Shown: piece after piece, positions 55,810-64,000 of the stretch | How positions within the stretch are numbered: position 1 is the stretch's first letter | Layout: each line of letters opens with the position of its first letter | Source of the DNA: Flavisphingomonas formosensis | GTDB lineage: Bacteria; Pseudomonadota; Alphaproteobacteria; Sphingomonadales; Sphingomonadaceae | Assembly (NCBI RefSeq): GCF_009755815.1 | Contig: NZ_WRPK01000004.1 | Location: 372,001 to 436,000 of the forward strand | Direction: 5' to 3' | Length of the DNA: 64,000 nt | Translations under genes and position numbers: made by a program | The notes under the pieces: generated by a model | What the model saw: the letters and a program-made list of their open reading frames with translations, nothing else | Database searches by the model: none | What the model was told of the DNA's origin: nothing

Positions 55810-57180
55810 ATGGCCAAGCCGCAGAAACGCTATGTCTGTCAGGCATGCGGATCGGTGGCGACGAAGTGGATGGGGCAGTGCGCCGACTGCGCCGAATGGA
55901 ATACGATGATCGAGGAGGCCGGCGCGGTCGTCACGCCCTTCGCGCTCAAGCATGACCTGCGCAGCGGCGGACGCCCGGTAGCGCTCGTCGGGCTGGATGC
56001 AGAGATCGCGCTGCCGCCGCGCATGGCGACGGGCATAGCGGAGTTCGATCGCGCGCTGGGCGGCGGACTCGTCACCGGATCCGCGACGCTGATCGGCGGC
56101 GATCCCGGCATCGGCAAATCGACGCTGCTTTTGCAGGCGGCGGCCAAACTCGCCCTTGCAGGGCACAGCGTCGCCTATGTCTCGGGCGAGGAGGCGGCCG
56201 ACCAGGTGCGGCTGCGCGCGCAGCGGCTGGGCCTCGGCGCGGCGCCGGTGATGCTCGCGGCGGCGACGTCGGTGCGGGACATATTGGCGACGTTCAGCGG
56301 CAGGGCGCCGCCGGCGCTGCTCGTGATCGATTCGATCCAGACGATGCATTCGGACATGATCGAAGGGGCGCCCGGCACGGTAAGCCAGGTGCGTGCCTCC
56401 GCCCAGGAGCTGATCCGCTTCGCCAAGGAGTCCGGCACCGCGCTGATCCTCGTCGGGCACGTCACCAAGGACGGCAGCATCGCGGGACCGCGCGTGCTGG
56501 AGCATATGGTGGATACGGTGCTCTCCTTCGAAGGCGAGCGCAGCCACCAGTATCGCCTGCTTCGGGCGATCAAGAACCGGTTCGGCGGAACCGACGAGAT
56601 CGGCGTCTTCGCCATGGTCGAGCGCGGGCTGGAGGGGATCGCCAATCCCAGCTCGCTGTTCCTCACCCATCGCGAGGAGGAAGTGAGCGGCGCGATGGTC
56701 TTTCCCGCGCTGGAGGGGACGCGGCCCGTGCTGGTCGAGATCCAGGCGCTGGTCGTCCGCCTCGCCAGCGGGGCGACGCCGCGGCGCGCGGTGGTCGGCT
56801 GGGATTCGGGACGGCTGGCGATGATCCTGGCGGTGCTGGAGGCGCGCTGCGGGCTCAGCTTCTCCACTGCCGAGGTCTATCTCAACATCGCCGGCGGCTA
56901 TCGCATCTCCGATCCGGGCGCGGACCTCGCCGTGGCGGTGGCGCTGGTTTCGGCGCTGTCCGAACGGCCGGTGCCGGCCGACGTTGTGGCGTTCGGCGAA
57001 GTGGCGCTGTCGGGCGAGGTACGTCCGGTCGCGCATGCGCCGCTCAGGCTGCGCGAGGCGGGCAAGCTCGGCTTTTCCAAGGCGATCGTGCCGGCTTCGG
57101 TGAATGGCGAGGGCGGCGTTACGACAAATGGCTACCGCACGCTCGGCGCGCTCGTTGATTATCTGCTGGGCCGGCATTAG
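55810..57180 (+). CDS. radA: DNA repair protein RadA
   Basis: 456-aa RadA (Sms): an N-terminal C4 zinc finger (YVCQACGSVATKWMGQCADC), RecA-like ATPase with GGDPGIGKSTLLLQ, LVIDSIQTMHSD, the KNRFG motif (KNRFGGTDEIGVF) and a C-terminal Lon-like domain (AVAVALVSALSERPV). It aids branch migration in recombination. Start ATG 55810 has GGAG five bases upstream. First gene of a tight plus-strand run. Confidence 0.97.
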   Translation: MAKPQKRYVCQACGSVATKWMGQCADCAEWNTMIEEAGAVVTPFALKHDLRSGGRPVALVGLDAEIALPPRMATGIAEFDRALGGGLVTGSATLIGGDPGIGKSTLLLQAAAKLALAGHSVAYVSGEEAADQVRLRAQRLGLGAAPVMLAAATSVRDILATFSGRAPPALLVIDSIQTMHSDMIEGAPGTVSQVRASAQELIRFAKESGTALILVGHVTKDGSIAGPRVLEHMVDTVLSFEGERSHQYRLLRAIKNRFGGTDEIGVFAMVERGLEGIANPSSLFLTHREEEVSGAMVFPALEGTRPVLVEIQALVVRLASGATPRRAVVGWDSGRLAMILAVLEARCGLSFSTAEVYLNIAGGYRISDPGADLAVAVALVSALSERPVPADVVAFGEVALSGEVRPVAHAPLRLREAGKLGFSKAIVPASVNGEGGVTTNGYRTLGALVDYLLGRH

Positions 57181-57191
57181 CTGGGCAGGCC

Positions 57192-57740
57192 ATGCCGCCG
57201 CTCACCACCCTCGACATCATCGTTTTCGTGCTGGTCGGCGGCGGCGCGGCGCTTGGCCTCATGCGTGGCTTCGTCAGCGAGGTGCTGTCGCTGATCGTAT
57301 GGATCGTGATCGTCCTCGTGCTCAAGATCGCGCACGCGCCCCTCACCGGCGTGCTGACCGGTCCGGTGAACACGGGCACCGGCGCGTCCGTGCTCGCCTT
57401 CGTGATCATCGTCGTGATGATGTACGTGGCCGGGCGCATGGCGGCGAACGCGATCGGCGACAGCGTGCGGCAGTCGGTGCTCGGCCCGATCGATCGCGTG
57501 CTGGGCTTCGGCTTCGGCGCGCTGAAGGGCCTGCTGATCGCGGCATTGCTTTATCTGCTCGCCAATCTCGGCGTCGACCTGGTCTATGGATCGAATGCGA
57601 AGCGGCCCGACTGGATGCGCGCTTCGCGTACCTATGCGCTGCTCAACGCGAGCAGCCGCGCGATCGTCGATTTCGTCGAGGCGCGGCGGCATCATGATCC
57701 GCTCCCGCGGGCGGACAAGGAAAGGGAGGCCGGCCGGTGA
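57192..57740 (+). CDS. CvpA family membrane protein
   Basis: 182 aa with four TM helices and the CvpA pattern: TLDIIVFVLVGGGAALGLMRGF at the N-terminus and GFGFGALKGLLIAALLYLL in the last helix. CvpA proteins were first linked to colicin V production and more generally to envelope homeostasis. Follows radA by 11 bp; its GTGA overlap starts the NifU-like gene. radA-cvpA linkage is common in alphaproteobacteria. Confidence 0.92.
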   Translation: MPPLTTLDIIVFVLVGGGAALGLMRGFVSEVLSLIVWIVIVLVLKIAHAPLTGVLTGPVNTGTGASVLAFVIIVVMMYVAGRMAANAIGDSVRQSVLGPIDRVLGFGFGALKGLLIAALLYLLANLGVDLVYGSNAKRPDWMRASRTYALLNASSRAIVDFVEARRHHDPLPRADKEREAGR

Positions 57741-58168
57741 GCGCACCGCTCTACAACAGCGCGATTCTGCGTCTGGCAGCGAGCATCCCGCACGCCGTGC
57801 GCCTGCCCGATGCGCAGGCCTCGGTCGAGAGGCGCTCGCCGATCTGCGGCAGCCGGGTGACCGTGGACGTGCGTTTGGACGAGGCGGGGCGGATCGCCGG
57901 GCTGGGCCAGGAGGTGCGCGCCTGCGCGCTCGGCCAGGCCTCGGCCTCGCTGATGGGCGCCCATGCGATCGGGCGCAGCGCCGGCGAGCTGGCGGCGGCC
58001 CGCGACGCGCTGACCGATTTCCTCGCCGGGGCCCGCGACGACCCGGGCGACTGGCCGGGCCTCGAGATATTCGGCCCGGCGCGGGACTATAGCGCGCGCC
58101 ATGCCTCGATCCGGCTGGCCTTCGAGGCGGTGGCCGAGGCGGCCGAGCGGGCGGGGAAGGGGGCGTGA
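57737..58168 (+). CDS. NifU/IscU-like protein lacking key cluster ligands
   Basis: 143 aa with the IscU fold signature: C37 in SPICGSRVTVDV and C63 in VRACALGQASASLM align with the first two scaffold cysteines of IscU. The usual Asp39 is Ser39, and the third ligand cysteine position reads RHASIRLAF, Ala123 in place of Cys. It may therefore have a modified or lost assembly role. GTG start overlaps cvpA (GTGA), and its own stop overlaps the antiporter start (GTGA). Confidence 0.85.
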   Translation: MSAPLYNSAILRLAASIPHAVRLPDAQASVERRSPICGSRVTVDVRLDEAGRIAGLGQEVRACALGQASASLMGAHAIGRSAGELAAARDALTDFLAGARDDPGDWPGLEIFGPARDYSARHASIRLAFEAVAEAAERAGKGA

Positions 58169-59937
58169 GCGCGGCCGGCGCCGGCCTGACCCTGCTCTAT
58201 GAAGGCGTGATTCCGCTCGGCGCCGCGCTCGGCTCGGCGCTCATCTTCCGGCGGCTCGGGCTCGGCGCCGTACTCGCCTATATCGTTGCCGGCGCGGTGA
58301 TCGGGCCGCAGGTGCTGGGGCTGACGGGCGACGCGGAGAGCAAGCTCGGCATCGCCGATTTCGGCATCGTGCTGCTGCTTTTCCTGGTCGGGCTGGAGCT
58401 GCATCCGAGCCGGCTGTGGCGGCTGCGACGCGACATATTCGGGCTCGGTACGGCGCAGGTCGTGCTGTGCGGCGCGGCGCTCGCGACGATGATCTATTTC
58501 GGCACGCCCTTCACGCTCGCCGCGTCGATCGCGCTCGGCCTGCCGCTCGCGCTGTCGTCGACTGCGCAGGTGCTGCCGATGCTGCGCTCGGCCGGTCGGC
58601 TGCACACGCCGTTCGGGGAGCGCTCCTTCTCGATCCTCCTGTTCCAGGATCTCTCGATCGTGCCGCTGATCACGATCGTCGCCGCCCTGTCGCGCGCGCC
58701 GGCCGATCCCACCGTGCCGCCGGGCTGGTTGCTGGCGATCTACACCGTCGTCGCGATCGCCGGGCTGGTGGCGGCCGGACGCTATGTCCTCAACCCGTTG
58801 TTCCGGCTGATCGGGCGGCTGGGCGAGCGCGAGATGTTCGTCGCGGCGGGCCTCTTCACCGTGCTCGCCAGCGCCGCGGTGATGCAGATGCTCCATCTCT
58901 CGCCCGCGCTCGGCGCGTTCATCGCCGGCGTGATGCTGGCGGATTCGCCCTATCGGCACGAGCTGGAGGCGGACGTCGAGCCGTTCCGCACGATCCTGCT
59001 CGGCATGTTCTTCCTCGCCGTCGGCATGATGCTCGATCTCCATGCGATCGCCGCGCGGCCCGCCTTCGTCATCGGCCTTGCGCTCAGCGTCGTCGCGGTG
59101 AAGGCGCTGATCATCAGCGGGCTGGCGCTGATCGCACGGATGAGCTGGCGGCAGGCGCTCGGCCTCGGCCTGCTGCTCAGCCAGGGCGGCGAATTCGGCT
59201 TCGTGCTGTTCGCGCAGGCCGAGCGGGCGATGCTGATCAGCACGGAGGCGGCGAGCCTGCTGGGCGCGGTCGTCACCCTCTCGATGGCGACGACGCCGTT
59301 CCTGATGAACCTCTCCCGGCGCCTGCGCCAGGAGCCCCCGGAGGAGCGCGACGATCTGGATGAGCCGCAGGCCGGCGAAGGCGGCAGCGCGATCGTGGTC
59401 GGCTATGGCCGCTTCGGCCAGACGGTGGTCCAGATGCTGCTGGCGCGTGACCTGCCGGTGACGATCATCGATTCCGAACCCGAGCAGATCGACGTTTCCG
59501 GCCGCTTCGGCGTCAAAGTCTATTATGGCGACGGGCTGCGCCTCGATCTGCTGCGCCAGGCCGGCGCGGACGAGGCGCGGGCGATTCTGTTCTGCGTCGA
59601 CGGAGACCGGGTCGATGCCGACCTGCTTCGGCCGATCGCCGAGGCCTTTCCGCAGGCGGCGCTGTTCGTGCGCAGCTTCGACCGGCGTCAGCTCATCCGT
59701 CTGGAAGGCGTCGAGATCACCGGCGCGGTCCGCGAGCTGTTCGAATCCGCGATCGTGATGGGGCGCCAGGCGCTGATCGCGATGGGGATCAGCGAGGAAG
59801 AGGTCGCGACGATCGAGGAGGAATATCGGCGGGCCGACAATGATCGGCTGTGCGCGCAGATCAAGTCCGGCGACCTTTTCGCCTTGCGTCACACCATGCT
59901 GAAGCCGGGCTGGTCGCATCGAAAGGACAATGCGTGA
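58165..59937 (+). CDS. Monovalent cation:proton antiporter-2 (KefB/KefC-type)
   Basis: 590-aa CPA2 transporter. About twelve TM helices over residues 10-385 (VIPLGAALGSALIFRRLG..., SQGGEFGFVLFAQAER) followed by a TrkA-N/RCK domain, IVVGYGRFGQTVVQMLLARD, at about 405-520. Glutathione-gated K+ efflux is the model role for KefB/C; which cation this one moves is not visible. GTG start 58165 overlaps the preceding stop. Confidence 0.94.
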   Translation: MSAAGAGLTLLYEGVIPLGAALGSALIFRRLGLGAVLAYIVAGAVIGPQVLGLTGDAESKLGIADFGIVLLLFLVGLELHPSRLWRLRRDIFGLGTAQVVLCGAALATMIYFGTPFTLAASIALGLPLALSSTAQVLPMLRSAGRLHTPFGERSFSILLFQDLSIVPLITIVAALSRAPADPTVPPGWLLAIYTVVAIAGLVAAGRYVLNPLFRLIGRLGEREMFVAAGLFTVLASAAVMQMLHLSPALGAFIAGVMLADSPYRHELEADVEPFRTILLGMFFLAVGMMLDLHAIAARPAFVIGLALSVVAVKALIISGLALIARMSWRQALGLGLLLSQGGEFGFVLFAQAERAMLISTEAASLLGAVVTLSMATTPFLMNLSRRLRQEPPEERDDLDEPQAGEGGSAIVVGYGRFGQTVVQMLLARDLPVTIIDSEPEQIDVSGRFGVKVYYGDGLRLDLLRQAGADEARAILFCVDGDRVDADLLRPIAEAFPQAALFVRSFDRRQLIRLEGVEITGAVRELFESAIVMGRQALIAMGISEEEVATIEEEYRRADNDRLCAQIKSGDLFALRHTMLKPGWSHRKDNA

Positions 59938-59947
59938 GAGGCGGAGC

Positions 59948-60295
59948 ATGAGGGGCGGGGACCGGATCATCGGCGCGCTGGCCGCCTTCTCCGGCGCGAT
60001 CGCGGTGGCGGCCGGCGCATTCGCGGCGCATGGCGCGAGCGGGCGCGCGGCCGAACTGCTGCGCACCGGCGCGCATTATCAGCTGGTCCACGCCGTGGCG
60101 GCGATCGCGGTGCTGGCGCTGGCCGGTAGTCGCGCGGTCGCCTGGCTGTTCGTGGCGGGCGGCGCGCTGTTCGCAGGCACGCTCTACGCGATGGCGTTCG
60201 GCGCGCCGAACTGGTTCGGCGCGATCACGCCGATCGGGGGCGCGGGGTTGATCGCCGGCTGGGCGTGGCTGGGGGTGGGGCTGCTGCGGCGGTGA
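59948..60295 (+). CDS. DUF423 family membrane protein
   Basis: 115 aa, four TM helices with the family pattern AAFSGAIAVAAGAFAAHG, the HYQLVHAVAAIAV segment and APNWFGAITPIGGAGLIAGW. Function unknown. I prefer ATG 59948 (MRGGDR, GAGAGG upstream) over ATG 59930, which would overlap the antiporter stop by 8 bp. Last gene of the radA run. Confidence 0.88.
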   Translation: MRGGDRIIGALAAFSGAIAVAAGAFAAHGASGRAAELLRTGAHYQLVHAVAAIAVLALAGSRAVAWLFVAGGALFAGTLYAMAFGAPNWFGAITPIGGAGLIAGWAWLGVGLLRR

Positions 60296-60371
60296 GCATC
60301 GCTGCGGATTCGGGCTGGAATTGAAGCCGGGAGCTCTCCCGAACAGAAACAGGAGGATCAGTCCGGCCCGC

Positions 60372-61478
60372 TCAGCGACCGCGTTCGGCGTCGAGGAAGG
60401 CGGCCACGTTCGAGAGCGACACGTCCTTTGCGAGGAAGGTCTGGCCGATGCCGCGCGCGAGCAGGAAAGGCAGCTTGCCGCCCTCCATCTTCTTGTCATG
60501 CGCCATGTGGGCGACGAGCGTCGCCCCATCGGCATCGATGCCCGCGGCGGCGAGCCCGTTCGGCAGGCCGGCGGCGGCGATGTGGGCGCTCACGCGGGCG
60601 GCATCCTCCGCCGGGCAGAGGCCTTGCGCGGCGGAATAGCGGAAGGCCAGCGCCATGCCGGCGGCCACCGCCTCGCCATGCAGCAGCCGATCGGAGAAGC
60701 CGGTTTCGGCCTCCAGCGCGTGGCCGAAGGTGTGGCCGAGATTGAGCAGCGCGCGGCGGCCGCTCGTCTCGCGCTCGTCCTCGCCGACGATGCGCGCCTT
60801 GGCCGAGACGCTGACGCCGATCGCGGTGCGCCGCGCCTCGGCATCGCCGGCGAACAGCGCCGCGGCGTGGGTTTCGCACCAGCCGAAGAAATCGGCATCG
60901 TCGATCAGCCCATATTTCACCACCTCGGCATAGCCGGCGCGCACCTCGCGCATCGGCAGCGTATCCAGCGTGGAGGGATCGATCAGCACATGGACCGGCT
61001 GGTGAAAGGCGCCGATCAGATTCTTGCCGGCGCGCGAGTTGATCGCGGTCTTGCCGCCGACGGACGAATCGACCTGTGCGAGCAGGGTGGTCGGCACCTG
61101 GAGAAAGTCGCAGCCGCGCTTCAGGATCGACGCGGCGAAACCGACGAGATCGCCGATCACGCCACCGCCGAGCGCCACGACGGTGTCGCTGCGTTCGACC
61201 TCCAGCGCCAGCAGGCGATCGGTGAGCTCTTCCAGCATCGCCCAGCTCTTGGTCGATTCGCCGGCCGGGAGGACGATCGTCTCGATCGCGATGCCGGCCG
61301 CGGCGAGCGCGGCGGCGAGGCGAGGCAACTGGGTCGGCTCGACATGCGCGTCGGTGACGATCACGAAGCGGCCGCGCTTCGCCCAGGGGGCGAGCAGGGC
61401 TCCGGCACGATCGAGCGCGCCTTCCTCGATCGCGATGTCGTAGCTGCGTTCGCCCAGCGGCACCGTGATCCTGCTCAT
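60372..61478 (-). CDS. aroB: 3-dehydroquinate synthase
   Basis: 368-aa NAD-dependent enzyme cyclising DAHP to dehydroquinate, step two of the shikimate pathway. ALGGGVIGDLVGFAASI, QVPTTLLAQVDSSVGGKTAI, YAEVVKYGLI and LNLGHTFGHALEAE are all present. ATG 61476-61478 overlaps the aroK stop in ATGA. Upstream DAHP synthase is also in this window but about 45 kb away. Confidence 0.97.
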   Translation of the reverse strand: MSRITVPLGERSYDIAIEEGALDRAGALLAPWAKRGRFVIVTDAHVEPTQLPRLAAALAAAGIAIETIVLPAGESTKSWAMLEELTDRLLALEVERSDTVVALGGGVIGDLVGFAASILKRGCDFLQVPTTLLAQVDSSVGGKTAINSRAGKNLIGAFHQPVHVLIDPSTLDTLPMREVRAGYAEVVKYGLIDDADFFGWCETHAAALFAGDAEARRTAIGVSVSAKARIVGEDERETSGRRALLNLGHTFGHALEAETGFSDRLLHGEAVAAGMALAFRYSAAQGLCPAEDAARVSAHIAAAGLPNGLAAAGIDADGATLVAHMAHDKKMEGGKLPFLLARGIGQTFLAKDVSLSNVAAFLDAERGR

Positions 61479-62020
61479 GCCGCCTCCTCCAGCGCCTTGA
61501 TGATGGCATCCACCGTCGCGTCGTGCGGCAGCGGCTGGCTGCTGACCCGGACGGGCGCCAGCGCGTAGACGGGATTGCGCACCCTGGCCAGTTCGGCGAG
61601 CACGGCGCGCGGATCCTTGTCCTTCAGCAGCGGCCGGCCCTCGCGCCGGCGCACCCGATCGGCCAGCACGTCGAGATCCGCGTCGAGCCACACGGCGGTC
61701 GCCCGTTCGAGGATCAGCGCGCGTGTCTCCTCCTGCATGAAGGCGCCGCCGCCGGTGGCGATCACCTTCGGCACGCCGTCGATCAGCCGCCCGATCACCC
61801 GCCGCTCGCCATCGCGGAAATGGGCTTCGCCGAAGCGCTCGAATATCTCGGTGATCGTCATTCCAGCCGCCGCCTCGATCTCATGATCGGCATCCACGAA
61901 CGGCATGTGCAGGCGGGTCGCGAGGCGGCGGCCGATCGTGGATTTGCCGGCGCCCATCAGCCCGATCAGCACGATCGTCTGGTTTTGCAGGCGTGGAAGG
62001 GGGGAAAGGCTATGCGGCAT
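61475..62020 (-). CDS. aroK: Shikimate kinase
   Basis: 181-aa kinase phosphorylating shikimate at O3. Walker A GLMGAGKSTIGRRLA, substrate-binding FVDADHEIE, RDGERRVI and the GGGAF motif (VIATGGGAFMQEE), lid REGRPLL. Start ATG 62018-62020 (MPHSLSPL); the frame continues far upstream. Coupled to aroB, the usual aroK-aroB order. Confidence 0.96.
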   Translation of the reverse strand: MPHSLSPLPRLQNQTIVLIGLMGAGKSTIGRRLATRLHMPFVDADHEIEAAAGMTITEIFERFGEAHFRDGERRVIGRLIDGVPKVIATGGGAFMQEETRALILERATAVWLDADLDVLADRVRRREGRPLLKDKDPRAVLAELARVRNPVYALAPVRVSSQPLPHDATVDAIIKALEEAA

Positions 62021-62100
62021 GGCGGCGGGGCTATACACACAGCCGCCGCATCGGGCAAAAGCCCGCTCGCAGATGCCAAGGGAAGACCCAAGGGAAAACG

Positions 62101-62238
62101 ATGTCGCGTACCAGCCTGATCCTGATCGTCCTTGCCGTGCTGATCGTGCTCGGCCTGGTCCTGCTCGCCAACACGAACACGGAAGTGCCGCAGACACGTG
62201 TCGAAAAAGCCGTCTCGAATGAAGTCCTGGCGCACTAG
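62101..62238 (+). CDS. 45-aa single-TM membrane peptide
   Basis: MSRTSLILIVLAVLIVLGLV followed by a short polar tail. A single TM helix (about 5-25). AGGGA lies upstream of ATG 62101. Divergent from aroK. No family recognised; the in-frame extension upstream (36 codons) looks unrelated. Confidence 0.6.
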   Translation: MSRTSLILIVLAVLIVLGLVLLANTNTEVPQTRVEKAVSNEVLAH

Positions 62239-62302
62239 CGGTCTGACCGGAACGGGTGCTTCGCATCCGTTTCGGAAAATCGGACCACTCATCCATGGTT
62301 TA

Positions 62303-62351
62303 GTGGATCGGACCTCCGATAAAAGCGGACGCTTTTCTCGGATACGATCCA
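62303..62351 (+). repeat. Nested hairpin at the start of the exported-protein gene
   Basis: GTGGATC (62303-62309) pairs with GATCCAC (62345-62351), enclosing TCCGATAAAAGC and GCTTTTCTCGGA (one mismatch) with a GGAC loop. It could terminate the upstream small gene or sequester translation initiation. Confidence 0.6.
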
Positions 62352-64000
62352 CCAGAGCTTTCGGCGCGGCGCTCGTCGCCAGTGCCGCGGCGCTGGCCAT
62401 CGGAATACCCGCCCAGGGGCAGGACCGCCCCGAATCGCTGCTGCCGCCCGGATTTGGCGACGCGCCGGCGTCTGCACCCGCGCCCTCCACGCCGCCGCCG
62501 AGCAGCACGCCGATCGACAATGGCGCGCCCGTCATCGCGCTGCAGCCGCCTCCGCCGGACATAGCCGACAACGCGACGGAGGCGTTCGGCAACGATGCGT
62601 TGGGCAACAGCGCCGTCCAGCAGGTCTACGAGCTTCCCGACTATGCGCGCCGCTCGCTCGCGCAGGTGGGCGCGATGGACGTCTCGAACGGCGGCTTCGG
62701 CGCGGACGCCTATGGCAACAGCAGCGGCGCGCTGATCGACGGGCTGATGCGGCGGCTGGATGCGCCGATCGCGTCGCGCTGGCTGTCGATCCAGCTGCGC
62801 CGAGCCTTGCTCTCCAACGTGCCGGCACCGCGCGGCGTGGCCCCCGCGGACTGGGTGGCCGAGCGCGCCTGGCTGCTGCTGCGCATGGGCGAGGCGGATG
62901 CCGCGCGCCTGCTGGTGCAGGGCGTCGACGTCGATCGCTATTCGCCGAAGATGTATGCGGTCGCGGTGCAGAGCGCGCTGGCGACGTCCGATCCGGCCGG
63001 CTTCTGCCCGATCGCGGACGCGGTCGAATCGATCGACGGCCAGCCGGCCTGGCCGCTGGCGCGCGCGATCTGCGCGGGGCTCTCGGGCGAGGCGGCGACT
63101 TCCTCGGCGATCATCGATCGCACCCGGCTCAACAACAGCCGCGACATCGACATGCTGCTCGCCCAGAAGGTGGCGGGCGCGGGATCGAACGGCCGCCGCG
63201 CGATCAACATCGAGTGGGATTCGGTCGATGCGCTGACCCCCTGGCGCTTCGGCCTTGCCAATGCCGTCGCCGTGCAGGTGCCGGATCGGCTCTACGCGAC
63301 CGTCGGGCCGGAATATCAGGCCTGGCTGGCCCGCACGCCCATGGTGCCGCCCGAGCAGCGCATGAACGCCGCGCGCATCGCGGCGGCGCTGGGCGTCTTC
63401 TCCAACGCGTCGCTCGTCGATCTCTACAGCCAGGTTGCCGACAAGACCGATCCCTATGCGATCGACCAGTCGCCCGCGGGCTATCTGCGCGCCGCCTATG
63501 TGGCCGACGATCAAGGCGGGCGCATGTCGGCGATGCGTACGCTGTGGAAGGATCCGAAGAGTCCGCGCGACCTTTACGGCAGCATGATACTGACCGCGCG
63601 CGCCGCGGCCCGGATCGCGCCTTCGGAGGATCGGGCGGGCGATGCCGCGGCGCTGATCGCCTCGATGATGTCGGCCGGGCTGGACCTGCCGGCGGCACGC
63701 TGGGCGGCACTGGTCGCGCGCATGGACGAAGCCAAGGCGGACCCGGCGTGGTCGCTGCTCGCGGTCGGCGCGCCGGGCCGGGTGGTGGACACCGGCTATG
63801 CGCGCATCGCAGCCTATGCCAAGCGCGCCGGTGATGACGGAGCGCTGCGTTCGCGCATGCTCTTCGCCGCGCTGGCGGGGCTCGGCCGGATTTCCGGGCC
63901 GGACGCGGAGCGGCTGGCGCAGGAGCTCGGCGTGCCGGTGGGCCAGCAGAACAGCTGGACGCGGCTGCTCGACAAGGCGGTCGCGCAGCGCCAGCCGGGC
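62303..64000 (+). CDS. Predicted exported protein, 3' end outside window
   Basis: At least 566 aa visible and no stop before the right edge. An apparent signal peptide (RAFGAALVASAAALAIGIPAQGQ) lies near residues 20-42, followed by a Pro/Ser-rich region, then a long helical, tetratricopeptide-like part (ERAWLLLRMGEADAARLLV, LYATVGPEYQAWLARTPMV). No family recognised. The start is uncertain: GTG 62303 sits within a hairpin and lacks a ribosome site, and ATG 62219 overlaps the upstream gene's end. The frame is open from there without a stop. Confidence 0.72.
   Translation, partial: MDRTSDKSGRFSRIRSTRAFGAALVASAAALAIGIPAQGQDRPESLLPPGFGDAPASAPAPSTPPPSSTPIDNGAPVIALQPPPPDIADNATEAFGNDALGNSAVQQVYELPDYARRSLAQVGAMDVSNGGFGADAYGNSSGALIDGLMRRLDAPIASRWLSIQLRRALLSNVPAPRGVAPADWVAERAWLLLRMGEADAARLLVQGVDVDRYSPKMYAVAVQSALATSDPAGFCPIADAVESIDGQPAWPLARAICAGLSGEAATSSAIIDRTRLNNSRDIDMLLAQKVAGAGSNGRRAINIEWDSVDALTPWRFGLANAVAVQVPDRLYATVGPEYQAWLARTPMVPPEQRMNAARIAAALGVFSNASLVDLYSQVADKTDPYAIDQSPAGYLRAAYVADDQGGRMSAMRTLWKDPKSPRDLYGSMILTARAAARIAPSEDRAGDAAALIASMMSAGLDLPAARWAALVARMDEAKADPAWSLLAVGAPGRVVDTGYARIAAYAKRAGDDGALRSRMLFAALAGLGRISGPDAERLAQELGVPVGQQNSWTRLLDKAVAQRQPG

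Noticed and set aside
62300-63514. 404-aa minus-strand frame opposite the exported protein
   Set aside because: Arg/His-rich antisense translation with no domain; the plus strand has signal peptide and repeats.

Overview
The window is a GC-rich chromosomal segment whose gene content and order point to an alphaproteobacterium of the Sphingomonadales, most likely Sphingomonadaceae. The main indicators are a C4-type 5-aminolevulinate synthase, rpsT next to dnaA, the pckA / chvI-chvG-hprK-rapZ-EIIA-ptsH cluster, a class II DAHP synthase, a UrcA-family protein and an astA-astB pair headed by an M20 hydrolase. I saw no rRNA, tRNA, CRISPR array, insertion sequence or prophage block. Coding density is high, with many 1-4 bp stop/start overlaps.

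Layout. 1-8 kb (mostly minus): a partial trmJ-like gene, nrdR, glyA, rpiB, a small lipoprotein, a CHASE4-GGDEF-EAL protein, hemA (ALAS) and murI. 8-15 kb (mostly plus): plsY-dprA, a SnoaL-like protein, a PQQ-type sugar dehydrogenase, an SMR pump and topA. 15-21 kb: class II aroG, a metallophosphoesterase, mutM, rpsT with a strong terminator, and dnaA preceded by a perfect DnaA box. 20.7-29 kb: a DUF4136 lipoprotein, trpS, an AraC regulator divergent from a DUF1214-like gene, murJ, secB, truA and fmt. 28.7-33.5 kb: recR, def, rmuC, a membrane alpha/beta-hydrolase-like protein and a TrmH methyltransferase. 33.6-39.7 kb: HPr, EIIA-Man, RapZ, HPr kinase and ChvG/ChvI, divergent from pckA. This block joins carbon and phosphotransfer sensing to gluconeogenesis.

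39.8-50 kb: an SDR/HxlR divergent pair with a clear operator, a membrane-anchored GltS-like protein, the phosphate transporter pit beside an unusual Nudix-DUF47 fusion, a small conserved protein, astB-astA-M20 hydrolase, and two unknown coupled genes. 50-55 kb: a protein made of two terminase-small-subunit-like halves joined by a translated palindromic repeat, then a diheme cytochrome c with IorB/IorA-type molybdenum hydroxylase subunits. 55-64 kb: a UrcA protein, radA, cvpA, a degenerate IscU/NifU-like protein, a KefB/C-type antiporter, DUF423, aroB-aroK, a 45-aa membrane peptide, and the start of a secreted protein that runs off the window.

Most of the window is housekeeping. The most unusual features are the Nudix-DUF47 fusion, the repeat-bridged duplicated terminase-like protein, the probable CTG start of the TrmH gene, the serine-less hydrolase motif, the NifU-like protein lacking ligand residues, and the operator that covers the HxlR start codon.
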